The notes: generated by a model not told the origin, from the letters alone. A stretch of 64,000 bases of DNA from Epinephelus fuscoguttatus (GCF_011397635.1 NC_064756.1:35874996-35938995); one strand, 5' to 3'. Positions 41,181-53,689 are shown, numbered from the stretch's first letter. Numbers and translations are program-made.

Positions 41181-41221
41181 TCTTCTTCTTCTTCTTCTAC
41201 TGCTGCTGCTTCTTCTTCGTT
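41181..41221 (+). repeat. (TTC)n triplet tract upstream of ercc2
   Basis: cttcttcttcttcttcttctactgctgctgcttcttcttc lies about 125 bp upstream of the ercc2 start codon, probably in or near its promoter or 5' UTR. A TGACG motif lies beside it (tgtgacgaag at 41163). Confidence 0.7.
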
Positions 41222-41556
41222 AGTTTTGCCGACGGGCTACAAACCCAAGTTAAAGGTGCATATCGCTACCTACTGTACTGGAGGCAAACATGCTAATCCC
41301 AGGTCAGCAGATTAATTGTCATATAATTGTCATTATTCAAAATTTCCTGCCAAGATGTCATAATTCAGTGATTAATAACTGATTTTGTTTCTGTCCTCCC
41401 AAAAACAAATTTATAAAATATCATTATCACTTTTGTTTAATGGAGTTGCAAGTTCATCTGCAAACTAATTGCCCTCTTCTTCTGCTGCTGCTGCTGTTTC
41501 CTCTTTTTCTATGAGTTCTGGCAGTTTGAACATTCTCGTGGGCATGGGTTCAATCA

Positions 41557-41585
41557 ATCTATCTATCTGTCTGTCTATCTGTCTG

Positions 41586-41630
<45 letters not shown>

Positions 41631-41676
41631 GCTCGGAGAAGATGACCAAGATAGATAGATAGATAGATAGATAGAT
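41557..41676 (+). repeat. Inverted (TCTA)n / (TAGA)n microsatellite pair
   Basis: A TCTA/TCTG run at 41557-41630 and an ATAG run at 41651-41676 face each other across a 20-nt spacer (gctcggagaagatgaccaag). The last 26 nt of the first run (41605-41630) are exactly complementary to the whole second run, a potential 26-bp hairpin. Confidence 0.9.
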
Positions 41677-41980
41677 CAGCCACAACCTCAATACTTTCTC
41701 CATTAATAACCATATGCTGGTGGGTGTAGCTCTCAGTTCTAAAGTCAATTATTATTTCCTTTGTTTTCTTTGTGTTTAAAAGAAGACAGCTGGACCTACA
41801 CCAGTCTGCAAACTGGTCTACCCAGGCCCTATAGTGGTTCTCGTCATTATCCAGTATTAACCCCGCTATTGCTGTATCATCAGCAAATTTGATTGTGACA
41901 TGCTCAGGTGTGTTTCTTTTGCCCTCGTTTGTGTAGAGGGTAAATAATACTGGTGAGATTACACTCCCCTGTGGGGCTCC
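41675..41980 (-). pseudogene. LINE (L2-like) reverse-transcriptase fragment
   Basis: An uninterrupted - strand frame from 41980 reads GAPQGSVISPVLFTLYTNEG then, after KRNTPEHVTIK, the catalytic motif FADDTA, followed by DWCRSSCLLLNTKKTKEIII. These are the palm motifs of non-LTR retrotransposon reverse transcriptase; the style matches the L2/CR1-like fish group. It has no endonuclease or upstream RT motifs and stops at the TCTA microsatellite, where the frame closes after about 15 codons. It is a truncated dead fragment between ercc2 and the Borg gene. Confidence 0.85.
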
Positions 41981-43040
41981 AGTATTATACTATAACCAGT
42001 ATCAGTTATAATAGGGGAGGACAGAGCTGCAGTCACACCATGGACTTAATCGCATTTCATTTTCACTACTACTCACACATGTATTTAATGTATCTAGTGA
42101 AAATGTGTTGTATATTTTTTCTTTTACTCTTTTGTTGTTGTTTTTTCAGATCAGCTTCAATGGCCAAGTAGGCAATGTGTTAACATACAAGGAATTTGAC
42201 CTTGTTTATTGTTTTTTGTTTCTTGATGTAATTGTACACACACAAAGACATACAGCTAATAACAAGAACAGCAAAGCTGAACAAGGTGGACAAAAATATT
42301 TGAATCAGATATAAATAAGTGGCAGGAGTGAAAATTAGTCATCCTTAACATTTGTTGTGTTATGGTTTCACAATGATAAAGACAGGTGAAGAAAAATTAG
42401 ATGTAGGTTCTTCAAGATGATTTTGTCCATGGTAACTATCATGTTCTTCCCAAATGATGTACAGATTTTTAGTCATTCTGTTATCTCAAATGGCTTGAAA
42501 ATAGAGCATAGTGCTGCTGAAAATGGGGGGGGAAAATCTCCCAAAGGAAGCACACTATTTGGACTCCCCTAGGTCTGGCTTCGCCCCTGCAGGTACCTCA
42601 AAGTTTTAGTTATGTGTAAATGTAATTAGTTACACTCCACCACTTCTCTTAACAAATAAAGTTGTTTTTATTTTATATGATTATCAATTACTATCAGGCA
42701 CAATTATGTCAGTGATTATGTTTATGTGTGAAAAAAATTCCATGAATCCTCAATTTTCTTTATAGAAACCTTTTATTCTTGCATTTACAATGATATATAT
42801 ATACAGCATAAATGACATTTGAATAATAGGCTACCATGATAATGCAGACAGTGAATGTTCAAGAGGCCAACAGTAAGCCACAAAATGGAAGAAGAGTGTT
42901 TTTGAAAAGACCAATATTTGAAAAATGATCTAGCAAGCAGCACATCTCTTACACTTACAGCTTTGTATTACCTACAGAATTAGCTTCTTCAGTTTCCCTC
43001 TGATCAAAAGAAAGACACTGAAATGTCTAGAGACCATTTT
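41981..43040. other. Intergenic, no gene supported
   Basis: AT-rich DNA with a short direct phrase tataccagtatcagttataa (about 41990), a G-run (42524) and an (AT)n patch at 42792. Nothing else is recognised. Confidence 0.4.
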
Positions 43041-43330
43041 AAAGGAGCAGTGTGTAGGATTTGGTGGCATCTAATAGTGAGGATTGTGAATTGCAACCAG
43101 CTGCAACTTTCCATGTGCCAATCGAGGACTCCCAGCTGGATTCCGTCAGTGTTCCCTCTTCAGGAGGTTTTTATCAGGAGTCAAATTATTCGCAGAGATG
43201 TAGATATAAATGGCTCATCCCAAAAAAATTAAACACAACTATTCTTATTACCAGGTGATTATACTCTAAAGAAACCATACTTATTATATTATTCCATTTC
43301 CCCTTAAATCCTACACACTGGACCTTTAAC
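43041..43330 (+). mobile_element. Dispersed repeat family A, short copy with both ends
   Basis: The left end taaaggagcagtgtgtagga and right end tcctacacactggaccttta are inverted. The internal blocks gaggattgtgaattgcaacc, gatataaatggctcatccc and caggtgattatact match the other copies. At about 290 bp it lacks the middle of the 0.5-0.6 kb copies, so it is an internally deleted non-autonomous element. Confidence 0.8.
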
Positions 43331-44021
43331 TTAAATCTTCATCTTTTACAGAAGTACAGTAAAATCAGAATTATTCACATTTCATCTGGCATTGAATCAA
43401 TACAGTAAACTGGTGAATATATTAATATTGAGTCTTCTGAAAATGTTCTGGCAGCCAAGATGAATTAGGAAAGAATATGCCCTTCAGGATAAAACTACGT
43501 GTTTTTGCAGTTCAGTTCAGCCTGACCGAGCATGTGTAATTTGAACCTCTGAAGTTGTAAGACATTATTTATCATGCAGCTGTGGTTTCCACAGTGGATA
43601 AGTGTGTCCTGCTGCTCCTGAATTTTGTTCACAGCTGCTGATTTCTTCCAGAGTCCATCTTGACACATTTATGTCTGACTCAGCTGGCAATTCTTAACCA
43701 CTGACAAGCAGTGAAATTCTCCTCATAAGTCAGATTAAGAGACAATACAATGTGGGTTGTAGCTGTTATTTTGTCCAACGAAAAGGGGAATGTGTTTGTG
43801 ATAACACGGTGATGTGTTAATGAGGTTCAGCTTAGATAAAGGCTCCTCAGGACCAGCCTGTTGCCTTGGCTGTTGTCATGTCAGGGAGCAGCATCCCATT
43901 GTCCAACTGCTTCTCAGCTTTTTTAAATCTTTCAGTGAATTTTGAACTCAGCTGTCGAGTCTTCGTCCTCCACTCCTCCATCCTTTGTGCTCCTTTCAAA
44001 TATTTACAAAGTCTTTAAGGA

Positions 44022-44027
44022 TTTATT
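44022..44027 (-). terminator. Candidate poly(A) signal for the Borg gene
   Basis: AATAAA on the - strand, 47 nt after the stop codon. The 3' UTR would be very short if this is used; a longer UTR is equally possible. Confidence 0.3.
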
Positions 44028-44073
44028 AAACAATGTATAAAAAACAATATTGGTACATCGCAACTATCTTTCT

Positions 44074-44985
44074 TCATAGCTCACAACGGTTGTCCTCACT
44101 CTTGTAGCGGTCCATGATACTCAGGACGTCCTCCATGATAGATGGGCCCAGATCTAGGTCTAACCCTGCCATAGAGTCTGATCGCGACACCCCAGATGAG
44201 ACTGTGAGACTGGCTGGGTGGAAGGCAGTGCAAGGCGAATCACTGCGTTCACTCCTCAGATCCTCGTTGCTTAGGCCAGCATCAGAGTCCAAGCTGAGGC
44301 CCCGGCGAACGTCCAGGGGCCCACAGGTTTCTGACATGGAGTCCTCAGAGGAGACCTCTGAGAAGGAGCCAGAGGAGGGGACGAGCCTGCGGATGGCGGG
44401 GGAGAGGGAGATGTCACGGCAGGGCTCTGATGCCAAACGGCCCACTACACCATTCTCAAAGAGCTGGCTGTGGCTGTCTGTGTGACCATTGGCCTGTTTG
44501 TGGCTTGTGTCCGTGGGCTGCCGATGGAGGTGGAAGTGGTTTTGCTGGGAAGGCAAAGAAGATGGGGAGGGGTCGTCCAGGTGGAGGCGTGGGGGTTTGG
44601 GTGGAGCCTGTTCGTGGGCGATGAACACAGGCATGGAGATGGTGGTCTTCAGCAGGCCATCAGCGGTGTGCTGATAGTGGTAACCATTGAAGGCATAGTT
44701 GTGTGAGTCCTGTCTTGCAGCAAAGCTGTCGCCCAGCCGTCTCTCCACGCTGTGAGACCGCCCGTCCTGCATCCGACTCAGACTCGGCAACATGTCCATC
44801 TTACCCTGCAGGAAACCAACGTCTCCAAACATGTCACCCTCCCCCTCGGGCCCCACGTGGGCGCTGTGACGTACGTCGCCCAGAGGGGGGCTGATCATAT
44901 CACCTGAAAGGACGTCACGAAGCCTCAGCCTCTTTCCCTTCTTTGGAGTTGTAGTTTTTAAGTACATTGGTGTCTTTGCCGGCAT
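44074..44985 (-). CDS. Cdc42 effector protein (Borg family, CDC42EP2/3-like), 303 aa
   Basis: Binds GTP-loaded Cdc42 and remodels actin and septins near membranes. It has a single coding exon, as usual in this family. The start MPAKTPMYLKT matches the conserved Borg N-terminus. The CRIB-like motif spans residues 31-45 (ISPPLGDVRHSAHVG), followed by GDMFGDVGFLQGKMDMLP at 50-67, a proline-rich APPKPPRLHLDD and the family C-terminal LDLDLGPSIMEDVLSIMD (275-292). Valine 38 replaces the phenylalanine usual in the CRIB core. APPKPPRLHL points to CDC42EP2, while the first residues resemble CDC42EP3, so I leave the paralogue open. At 303 aa it is longer than mammalian CDC42EP2 (about 210) and CDC42EP3 (about 254), mostly through a Ser/His-rich middle. 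A CAG acceptor ends 8 nt upstream of the ATG, suggesting a separate non-coding first exon. The antisense open frames over it are shadows. Confidence 0.93.
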   Translation of the reverse strand: MPAKTPMYLKTTTPKKGKRLRLRDVLSGDMISPPLGDVRHSAHVGPEGEGDMFGDVGFLQGKMDMLPSLSRMQDGRSHSVERRLGDSFAARQDSHNYAFNGYHYQHTADGLLKTTISMPVFIAHEQAPPKPPRLHLDDPSPSSLPSQQNHFHLHRQPTDTSHKQANGHTDSHSQLFENGVVGRLASEPCRDISLSPAIRRLVPSSGSFSEVSSEDSMSETCGPLDVRRGLSLDSDAGLSNEDLRSERSDSPCTAFHPASLTVSSGVSRSDSMAGLDLDLGPSIMEDVLSIMDRYKSEDNRCEL

Positions 44986-45660
44986 TTTGCTTCTGGCAGG
45001 TTGACGTGAGATGATTCAGAGAAAATTCTTTATGTGAGAGGAGAAGTGTCCTTGGGTACACTCACTGCGTTGCAGTCAGTTTCTCAGGGTGATTAACACC
45101 AGCAGGAGAAATGAAGCTGAATGTAAACGAACAGCTCGTAAAGCAAGAAGCTCTTCTAGCTCCCTCTGCTCCCAACTGAGAGATCCAGTCTGTGTTGCTT
45201 CTCTGACTGAGTATACAAGTATTTAGGTCGGTCAGTGTAGCGATAGCAACCCCGGGGATTGTGCCTCACGCTGTCATGTGACTCCGGGGGAGAGGAGGAG
45301 GAAGGCCTTGACCTCAGATCAGTTCTCTGTGTCTTTCTCTCATACACAGAAAAGCCATATCCAAGCAAACACCAGATCCTCTTCAAAACACATACACTCT
45401 TTATCCCTCCTCAGACAGAAGGCATGAAGGGATGAAGTTTATGATCTCCGGCAAGCCTTGTTGTCTGCCGTCAGGTCAGCTTTCTGGGTTCTTCAAAAAA
45501 CTTCAGGAATGTGACATCAAAACACTGGAGATCTGTGAGGAGAAACAAGACAGAAAAGAGCGTCAGAAAGACATGAAGACAGAGGGAGGAAAGACGAAGG
45601 GGAGATAGATGGGGCGAAGGGAGGAGGTAGGAGCTGGGGGAGAGAGGAATAAAAGCGGGA

Positions 45661-45677
45661 GGAGATTTATAATCTCC
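45661..45677. promoter_or_regulatory. Palindrome over a TATA-like site upstream of the Borg gene
   Basis: GGAGATT-TAT-AATCTCC: 7-bp perfect arms around a 3-nt centre. On the - strand it reads ttATAAATctcc, a TATA-like box about 675 bp upstream of the Borg ATG. Whether it is used is unknown. Confidence 0.3.
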
Positions 45678-48600
45678 TTTTCAGTGAGGACATATGATGG
45701 AAAACACTCCGAGAATCCCGAATGTTTGCAAAGAGGGGTCCGCCTGCCCCATAATTGTGTGAAAATGTGTGACTTGAGGTCTTGAGGCTGCTCTAACAGT
45801 GAGTCAGTCCATGAATCAGTGCAGAAAATTGGTCACGCATTCCCAAAGGACCCCTCAGCTTAGTTAGTGGAAACACAAATTACAGCATGGAAATTGTTGG
45901 TTTTAAAAAGCTTTTGGCCTCTGCAACAACCCGCCTGTTGTCAGTGAAACATCATCTCTTTTCCTGAGACAAACACTGTGAATTATGGGATGACGATCAG
46001 GTCTTGCCAGAGGGGCTCTGTGATCTTGTGAGCCCATCACCATCTGAAATATTCCTTTGGTATTTAACTCTTTAAAGAAGGGCTCTGTTTTATGTTCAGA
46101 GGTTTTGTCATAAAATTTGAAAAATGTAATGTCGGCCTTCCAGGGCCACCTCTGGCCATTTGGGCACTCTAAGCACAATAGCTTTGTCTATGTCTATGGC
46201 TCCCAAATATTTATGTGATTTTTGTTCTCTTATATGAAGTAAGCCAAGGAAATATATCTATTTATATTATCAGTAACCGTAGGCTTTATATTACACCATA
46301 GAACTGACTACGGGACAAGCAAATTCACACACACATATGTTTGTGCAATCTTCTTCAATAAAATGAATGGAAGAATAAGAGGACAGAGCTTTAAAAAAAA
46401 AAAAAAACAGTGTGTAATGATGTGACAGCCTGACTTTAGGCTCACAGGCCCACTTAATGTTTACTCTGGAGATGCAGTGAGGTATGTGTGGACTGCTACT
46501 TGGATCCTTAAACCATAAAAGTATGACACATACAGTATTTGTCCTATTTGTCTCTGGACGTCTGTTTTATCTTAAAAAAATCACAGCAATGTGGGTTTTT
46601 TCGGCTCAGTTTCAGGTTGTGAAAGATCTTCAAGGCTCAGTTTTTTACTTACTATTCAAACAATTTCTTAATAAAAATCAATGAAAATTGAGTTTTCAAA
46701 TGACGGCAACAAACTATTTTTGTCTTTATCGCATCATCATCACAGAGGCAACTGAAATGGTGCCGTGAATGTTCACACAGGGTCCACATTTAGGTTACTA
46801 CGAACTTCACACAGATAAACATGTGTTGTAAAGTACAGTGGTGGAAGAAGTATCCAGAGTAAAAGTAGTAATACCACAGTGCAGGAATATTTTGTTAAAG
46901 TACAGGAAGGTTAGTTAAAAATTAAAATAGAGTCTGGGATTAATAAGATTGAATCATAATCAGTAGTTGTTATTTTGAACTGAATGAACATGAATTTGAT
47001 CCCAGCTTTGATTATTTCCAGCTCATCTGAAAATCCTATATCTTCCTATGGTTGTGTTCTGGGACAAACTCTCATCAGCTGCAGTTGATAACACCGTTTT
47101 TTTGCAGCTCCTTCACAGGGAGCTCTCTGGAAACCAAACACAACACAAACTGTCAGCGACCCAAAGCAATACGTCATTTTTGGTGGAGTCTTTTCCTTTT
47201 ACAATATGTAGAGCTCAACAGAATTTCATGTGTAGCCCCTGAATGACGTTAGCTGCCCCGCGAGGACATGCTCCCAAAACTAGCTATCAGGCTTTCTTTA
47301 AATGTTGCTCAAAACTGATTTCAGGACACATGCTGAAATCACTTCAGTCCAGTTGTTCATGTTGCAAAGCTTTCAGTGGAAGTGGGACTAATTGAGTATT
47401 AGTCTAATTTACACAGACAAAAGCAGTACCGTTACATAAAAAGAGCAGAAAGCTCATGACTGGAATAATCCTGATTGTCATGGAAGCAATGATTGCATGA
47501 AACTAGATCTTCATATTATCCAAAAGTTGACTTTAATTACTTTATAGTTAAGTGTAGTGTTTATAACAGACGATAAGGTTTATATTCACCAAAGACTGAG
47601 TGAAAACGAATGACTAATACAGAAGTGATTACTATGATGTTAACATTTACACTTCAGATACTTTTGATGTTTTTAACCAAACTGGCTTCATTGTGGACAC
47701 AAATGTTTAAAATAAATACTAGATTAACAACATTACTGCTTAAAAAGACATTTATGCACTTCTAGTTAGGAACTGAGCTAAATCTGGTTGAAAAGTCAAA
47801 GTTTCTTAGATGTCTAGGTTACATAAAACTGTTTCAGCAGTATTTTAATTCCTATATCTCAACATTTGTTTAGAATCTGCTTACTTGAGATCTATTCATT
47901 TAAATATTATGGAAAAACTGTTAACTGTAACCAAATGATTGTAAATGACAGAGACTCAAAGTTCTGAATAACCGTCCCCACAGGAGTGGCTCCAGAGGAG
48001 GGAGTGAGGCGTCAGATCAGCTAGTACGTCTCAACAACTACTCGATAGACTGTCATAAAATTTAGTGCAAAAATTTGTGATCGCAGAGGGTGTTTCCTAT
48101 TCCGTGTGGTGTCCCCACTATTTCCTCAAGTGCAACCAGCTGGTCAGTATTTCAATTCATTCAATATGTGGTTTCTGACCAAATACCTGTAGAATTAGTA
48201 ATATTCCTGTCAGCCTCAACTGTACTTTGTGTTTAGTAAGTTTTGTAAATGTAAGCACGCTAACAAGCTTACATATTGGTCAACATTATAACTCTAACAT
48301 CAGCATGTTAGCATTGTCACTGTCAGCATGCAGATGTTAGCATCTTGCTCAGTGCACCATCTGCATGGCTGTAGACCAAGGAGGAGTTATCTCCAGTTCT
48401 AAAAAAAAGTGGAGCCGATGCCAAAGTGCCTTAAACCTGAGTTCTTTCTAATGGCCAGCAGGAGCCGACTAAACTGGTTGCAAAAAGAAGTCTGATTGTA
48501 TTATGTTGTTCCCATATGCTGTTTGTACATTTTCCTATGAAAAGTAATGTACCAAAATAATCCTATATCCTATGTAATCATTCATTCATTCATTCATCTT

Positions 48601-50597
48601 CTAACCGCTTCATCCTCTTGAGGGTCGCGGGGGGGCTGGAGCCTATCCCAGCTGACATCGGGTGAGATCCTATGTAATCATGAACCTGTAATTTGTGTAT
48701 AACTCCTGTATTTGTGAAGGTTGTGATCACGTGATCAATGTGCTAACAAGAGTAAAGAATAAAACGGGAAGCAGTCTCATTAGGAGACAGGTCGCAGTGA
48801 TTGATGGGTCACATAACTCAGGACAGTGTTCAGAACCATGTGAACTTTGAGTCATTTTGAGGTATGTAAACCTAAAAACAGTAACTTAACTTACCTAAAC
48901 CTAACATTCATAACTTTACATTAGGTACATAACTTTGAATTAAGTAGGCCTACATAAAGCCATTTGTGGGGTGCTAATTTGCAGGTTATCATAAAAACCA
49001 TTGTGTGAGAACGTAATGATTGTACAGAAACCAATGAGAAAATGACCCTACTTCTCACGTCACTTATTACCTCAGTAATCATTTTCCTAATGAGTTTATG
49101 GTCTCAATCGCTACTTTGAAGTCTTCTTCAATACAACATGACACTCTCTTTGTAAATTATGTTCCCATTTAGATTAAAATAGATGATAAAGCAGGGTATG
49201 CCTTAGGACACAGCAACCTTGTGATCGACAAGTCAGAAAAGTGCATAGTGTACTTGGGTTCTCAATCAGATGCACGCCTCGCTCTTCCACAGCTCCACCC
49301 TTTCATCCAAATATGGTCACTTCTGGTTCCAAAGACCAAGATGGTGACAGCCCAAATGCCAAACTCAAGCCTTCAGAAAGGTAGACCACAAACCAGTGGG
49401 TGATGTGACAATAGCTACGTACATCCATTATTTTATACAGTCTATGTTGCAGTCTTCATATTCATCTTACTCATAGAGGAAAGTGGAAAAACAAAGATGA
49501 CCTTCACATAACCTGTTTTTTTTGTGATGAGTGGGTAATCTGAAACAATGCAGCATATTATATAACTAATCATGTTTAAGTTGTGAAATCTTAATGTGCA
49601 AAATAACCAGTAACTATTACCATCAGATAAATGTAGTGAAGTAAAAAATACAGTGTTTTCTGAATAATACAGTACTAATGTTTTTCCCACAAGACACAGT
49701 ATTTAAATGTGAATGTTTGGGTTAGGGAAACTTTACATGGTCAAGTTTAGGTAAAAAGCTGTTTGATGAAGACTATAGATGGTTGGGTTTAATTATGGGA
49801 TCAATGTGGAAAAGCTGAAGGCAAGAAGGAGGGTGTGACTTCCTTCTTTGTTTCTGGTGGGATCCATTAAACACACACACACACACACACATACAGGGGT
49901 TAAAGGAATCCAATCTGAGTTACGTCTCACAGAACATCACAGATAGTCAATTAAAAACTGTGCTGAGGGCAGATTAGTTCTCACTCTAATGCTTTTATTG
50001 CCACAGATATATTAGAGATGAGATCTTAAACAGTTTAGTCTAATTTAAGCATTAACTTGTCAGCGGGAGGACATGCACTGTGAGCTCCATTAAAGGCCTC
50101 AAAAACAACCAGACGACAAAACCACAACAGTGCAAATACACATAAAAATAATACCAGTGAAGAACTAAACCAGTCAGAACTGGTTCAAAGGAGTGGAGCA
50201 AGTCCTTCTGAGCTGTTGAAGAGACTGTTTCTGTTGTATTTTGAAGATATTTCCCCAAGGGGAATTACTCTGTTTGACTCAGAGGGTGACCTGCCCTTCA
50301 GCTGTTCATTTAAAGGAATAGTTCATCCAAATAAGGAAAATTGCATCATAAATCTGTCTGTTGAAACTGCATACTGTCATCATGAAACTACTTAAGCCAC
50401 ATGCAGTATCACAAAAAAGTCTGGCACTGAATCATATGTTACATCTCACTTAACAAGAAGCCAAACATGTTGAAATGGTGTCTGTCTTGCAGCCACTGAT
50501 GTTGGCAGATTCGAAAATATTCAAAACGAAAACAAATTGTATGAGCTGTGTGATTTGGGAGAAGTGGAAAGGGAGTCCCTTTTGCTGTACCGTAAGA
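45678..50597. other. Gene-poor stretch with dispersed repeats
   Basis: No gene is supported. It contains a family-B end at 46838-46990 (cagtggtggaagaagtatcc), a repeat with catgttagcat / cagcatgcagatgttagc phrases at 48240-48480, a repeat fragment at 48580-48670 starting with (CATT)n and cttctaaccgcttcatcc, a repeat at 49210-49445 ending tatacagtctatg, and (AC)n at about 49870-49890. The remainder is AT-rich unique-looking DNA. Confidence 0.5.
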
Positions 50598-51118
50598 ACT
50601 AGAGCTGAAGTGTGTAAGATTTGGGGGTATACAGTGGCATCTAGTGATGAGGATTGCAGATTGCAACCAGCTGAAAATTATCCAGGTTAGGATTCCTTCA
50701 GTGTTCATTGTACAGGTTTTTACTGGGAGCCGAATTAATTGCAAAGTTCTCTTCCTCTCAAAAACAGACTGGTAAAAACGCTGAATAAAGCAGTGTCACA
50801 ATACAAAACAGTGTTTTCCCAACAAAGTTCAGCTTGTTGCGGAGAGGCTGCTAACTACAGTGGCAGATGTGAAAAAGCAAATGGGCCTATCTAGAGCTAG
50901 TGTTTGGTTTGTCCATTCTGGGCCACTATAGAAACATGGCAGTGCAACATGTCAATCTTCATAAACATAGACCCGCTCCCTCTGTAGATATAAACTCAAC
51001 TGCTACGGTAACGAAAACACAATTCTTATTTTCAGGTGATTATACACTAAAGAAAACATACTTATCATATTACATTTCTGCAAATAGATCCCCCTAAATC
51101 CTACACACTGGACCTTTG
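50598..51118 (+). mobile_element. Dispersed repeat family A, full-length-like copy
   Basis: The left end gctgaagtgtgtaagatttggg and the right end ctacacactggacctttgaa are inverted repeats. The internal blocks ttgcaaccagctg, ttcctctcaaaaacag, ctagtgtttggtttgtcc and caggtgattatacac match the other copies. At about 520 bp with no coding capacity, this is the best reference copy of the family in the window. Confidence 0.8.
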
Positions 51119-53541
51119 AATACATGCAATCAGATACTTACACACACAAACCATGTGTACATACATAGGCTCATTCTGAGCTTTCAAGCGTCAGTGCAGA
51201 GAGGAATGTTTGTTTGTCCTACAGTTCAGCCATTACGGTTCCCAGGCAGGTCTAATCTGTCTGTCAATCCTGCACACACACACACACACACGTTTGTACT
51301 GTAATCTGTACTATATTCCCTTTAGCCCCACCCTAAATTAAGTGACCCTAAAACCAAGTCTGAGCCCTCAAACTGCCCTTTGAAGAATTGAGAAGCCAAA
51401 AAATATGCCCTCACTTTCTATAAAACCCAACATATTTCTTCTTTAGGTGACCATTCCTTAAATACTGTTTGAAGTTAGTTCAGAAAGCTAGTTGGTGTTT
51501 CTTTCCTCCACGCTTCACCTTTTTTCTGGGACGCAGCTGATGATGCAATCAGCCACAGAGGAGGCTGATCTGACATCTGTTTCTGCTCTCAGGCTCCATT
51601 TGCTGCCTGTGTCCCCTACAGCAGGACAGACAAACAGTGAACCACTAGACTACTAGTGAGCCCTGTCATCTTCTAGGACAAACACACACGTACGAAGCAC
51701 GCCGCTCCTTTCATTGTTGTTATCCTCCGCAGTCTCCTGCGTCACGCGTAATTGCGCACAGCGGGCGATTGCTGACCAAAAAAAGGCCTTTTGGTTGTCT
51801 GCTAATCCGTTTGTTTTTACCATAAAAAGTAAAGCTGATTTCGTCTGTCATCTAGTTGATCAACGCTGTATTATACCATATGCCTGTGAGGTTTTTTTTT
51901 AAAAAAAAGGTCTAATTTCCGTCCCATAGAACATCACACTGTTAACTATCAGTAAAACTGTGATTAAGTTAATACTCATGTAAAACCCCAGTGACGCAGT
52001 ATATACTCACTGAGTCATCTGAAGTTGTGATTGACCACTCTAAGGGCGGTGAAAAAACTTAAACATCTCTCCCCTTTTCTTCATTATAATGTAAATCAAC
52101 CACAAATCAAAAACAAAACAAAACGTGTAAAATGATAGTTAAAGGATAAACTCCAGTAAACTCCCTCCCTCTCTCTCTCTCTCTCGTCCCCCCCGTTATG
52201 TAACTGCAGCCTCTGAGATCATCCCTGTCCTCCTGAAGACTCTCTCCGGCTGACTGATTGGTACAAGTGGAACAAATCTGTTTCATTCTAGTCTAATCCA
52301 GTCACAGATAGAGCACCGCTATTTCCAATCAGGCTAATATAAGTGAATGCTGAGGATGAAACGCTCTGTATTGACCCTCAAAAACCTCCTTTCACCCTAC
52401 ATGTTCACCACGTTGCTTGACTAGGAACTGTTCTTGAATACAATCAAATCTAAAGGTCCAAGTGTGCAGCAGAGCACTTAACATTGTGTCAGATAGCAGC
52501 GGGACTTTGGCTGCCTGCCGACTGCGGTGACCTCCTGTCTTTGGCAACAGTGAGGAGTTTATTCCTGGAGCACTGCAGGTAGGCTGAGTCACTGGGTGCG
52601 TTTTAAAATTGTGTAATATTTTCTCCTCATCACTGATTTCCCACGGGAACAGCAGCTCTACCTGCTTCTGTAACTCCTACTTTTTAGAAATTAGATAATC
52701 ATAACCTGGATTGTTAGACTGAACTACACTGTTACTGATGTATGACAAATATATAACGGCAGAAAACATACTAAAAAACGTCCATGTTACGTCAGGCTTC
52801 AACGGATGTCAAAGTGGAGTAAAGTGAAATAAATGTGTAGGATATATTTAGGTTTTCTCCATAATAAATCCACGAGAAACTGCGCACATTGAACCCAAAG
52901 GGAGTGTCACGCGCGGTGAAGCCGAGGCTATTATGTTAACAAATAAAATGTTACACCGGTCAGTTTTTCCTCTTTTTGTCATTCACATAATAGAAAACAG
53001 TGGGTCTATTCAACAGGTAAAGGCAGCGGCCATAGACCGACCTCTGACCACGGTTAAACCCCTGAAAAAAAGTGACACAAATCCCCCAAATAAACTGGTA
53101 TTTACCTCCAGGATGAAATGTCGCTCCGTTTTTCGTGTGGAAATAAAATCAGTGGAGTTTATTCGTACAATCCTCCGACACAGACCTCAGCTTCAGGGCA
53201 GGTAAACCTCTTACTGGCGGGGTATTAGTGTCTCTGGAGCACTCTGGACGGAGAAAGTAAAGATCCGCTCCTCACACAACACAAGGCGCGACGTCAGAGC
53301 AGCTAGAGTGAGCACAAACAACATCCGGTTAGGAATTTCAAAATAAGATTTTCGTCTGAGAACCTCACAATCGCTGCTTTTCTCTCTGCTTTGTTTTTTT
53401 TTGGGGGGGGGGGGGGGTTATACTTGAAATATTATGACTAAGTCTATGTGATCACCTTTAGTGTAAACGTGAGAATCTTCCACATCATGAGAAACCAAAG
53501 AGAGTATCTTATAGCCTTTAGGTCACCTTTTATAATTACAT
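51119..53541. other. No gene supported; microsatellites
   Basis: Holds (CA)n at about 51272-51291, (CT)n at about 52170-52185, and a T-run followed by a 17-nt G-run at about 53393-53417. The region 52900-53340 is GC-richer, but no exon with convincing splice sites is visible. Confidence 0.4.
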
Positions 53542-53660
53542 CAAAGGTCCAGTTTGTAGGATTTAGGTGCACTTCTTGCCAGAAATAGCATATAATATTT
53601 CCAACTATGTTTTCTTTAGTGTATAATCACCTGAAACTAAAAAAATATATGTGTTTTCAC
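53542..53660 (-). repeat. Dispersed repeat family A, terminal fragment
   Basis: The left side aaaggtccagtttgtaggattta and the block agtgtataatcacctgaaa are the inverted form of the right end of the family-A element. Only about 120 bp remain, and the fragment abuts the LINE tail that follows. Confidence 0.7.
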
Positions 53661-53689
53661 ATCGGCCACCCTAGCTACACACTCTGCAC

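Noticed and set aside
44114..44706. Several open frames antisense to the Borg gene
   Set aside because: They mirror the GC-rich Borg coding exon on the other strand; no domain is seen and the - strand protein is clearly real.
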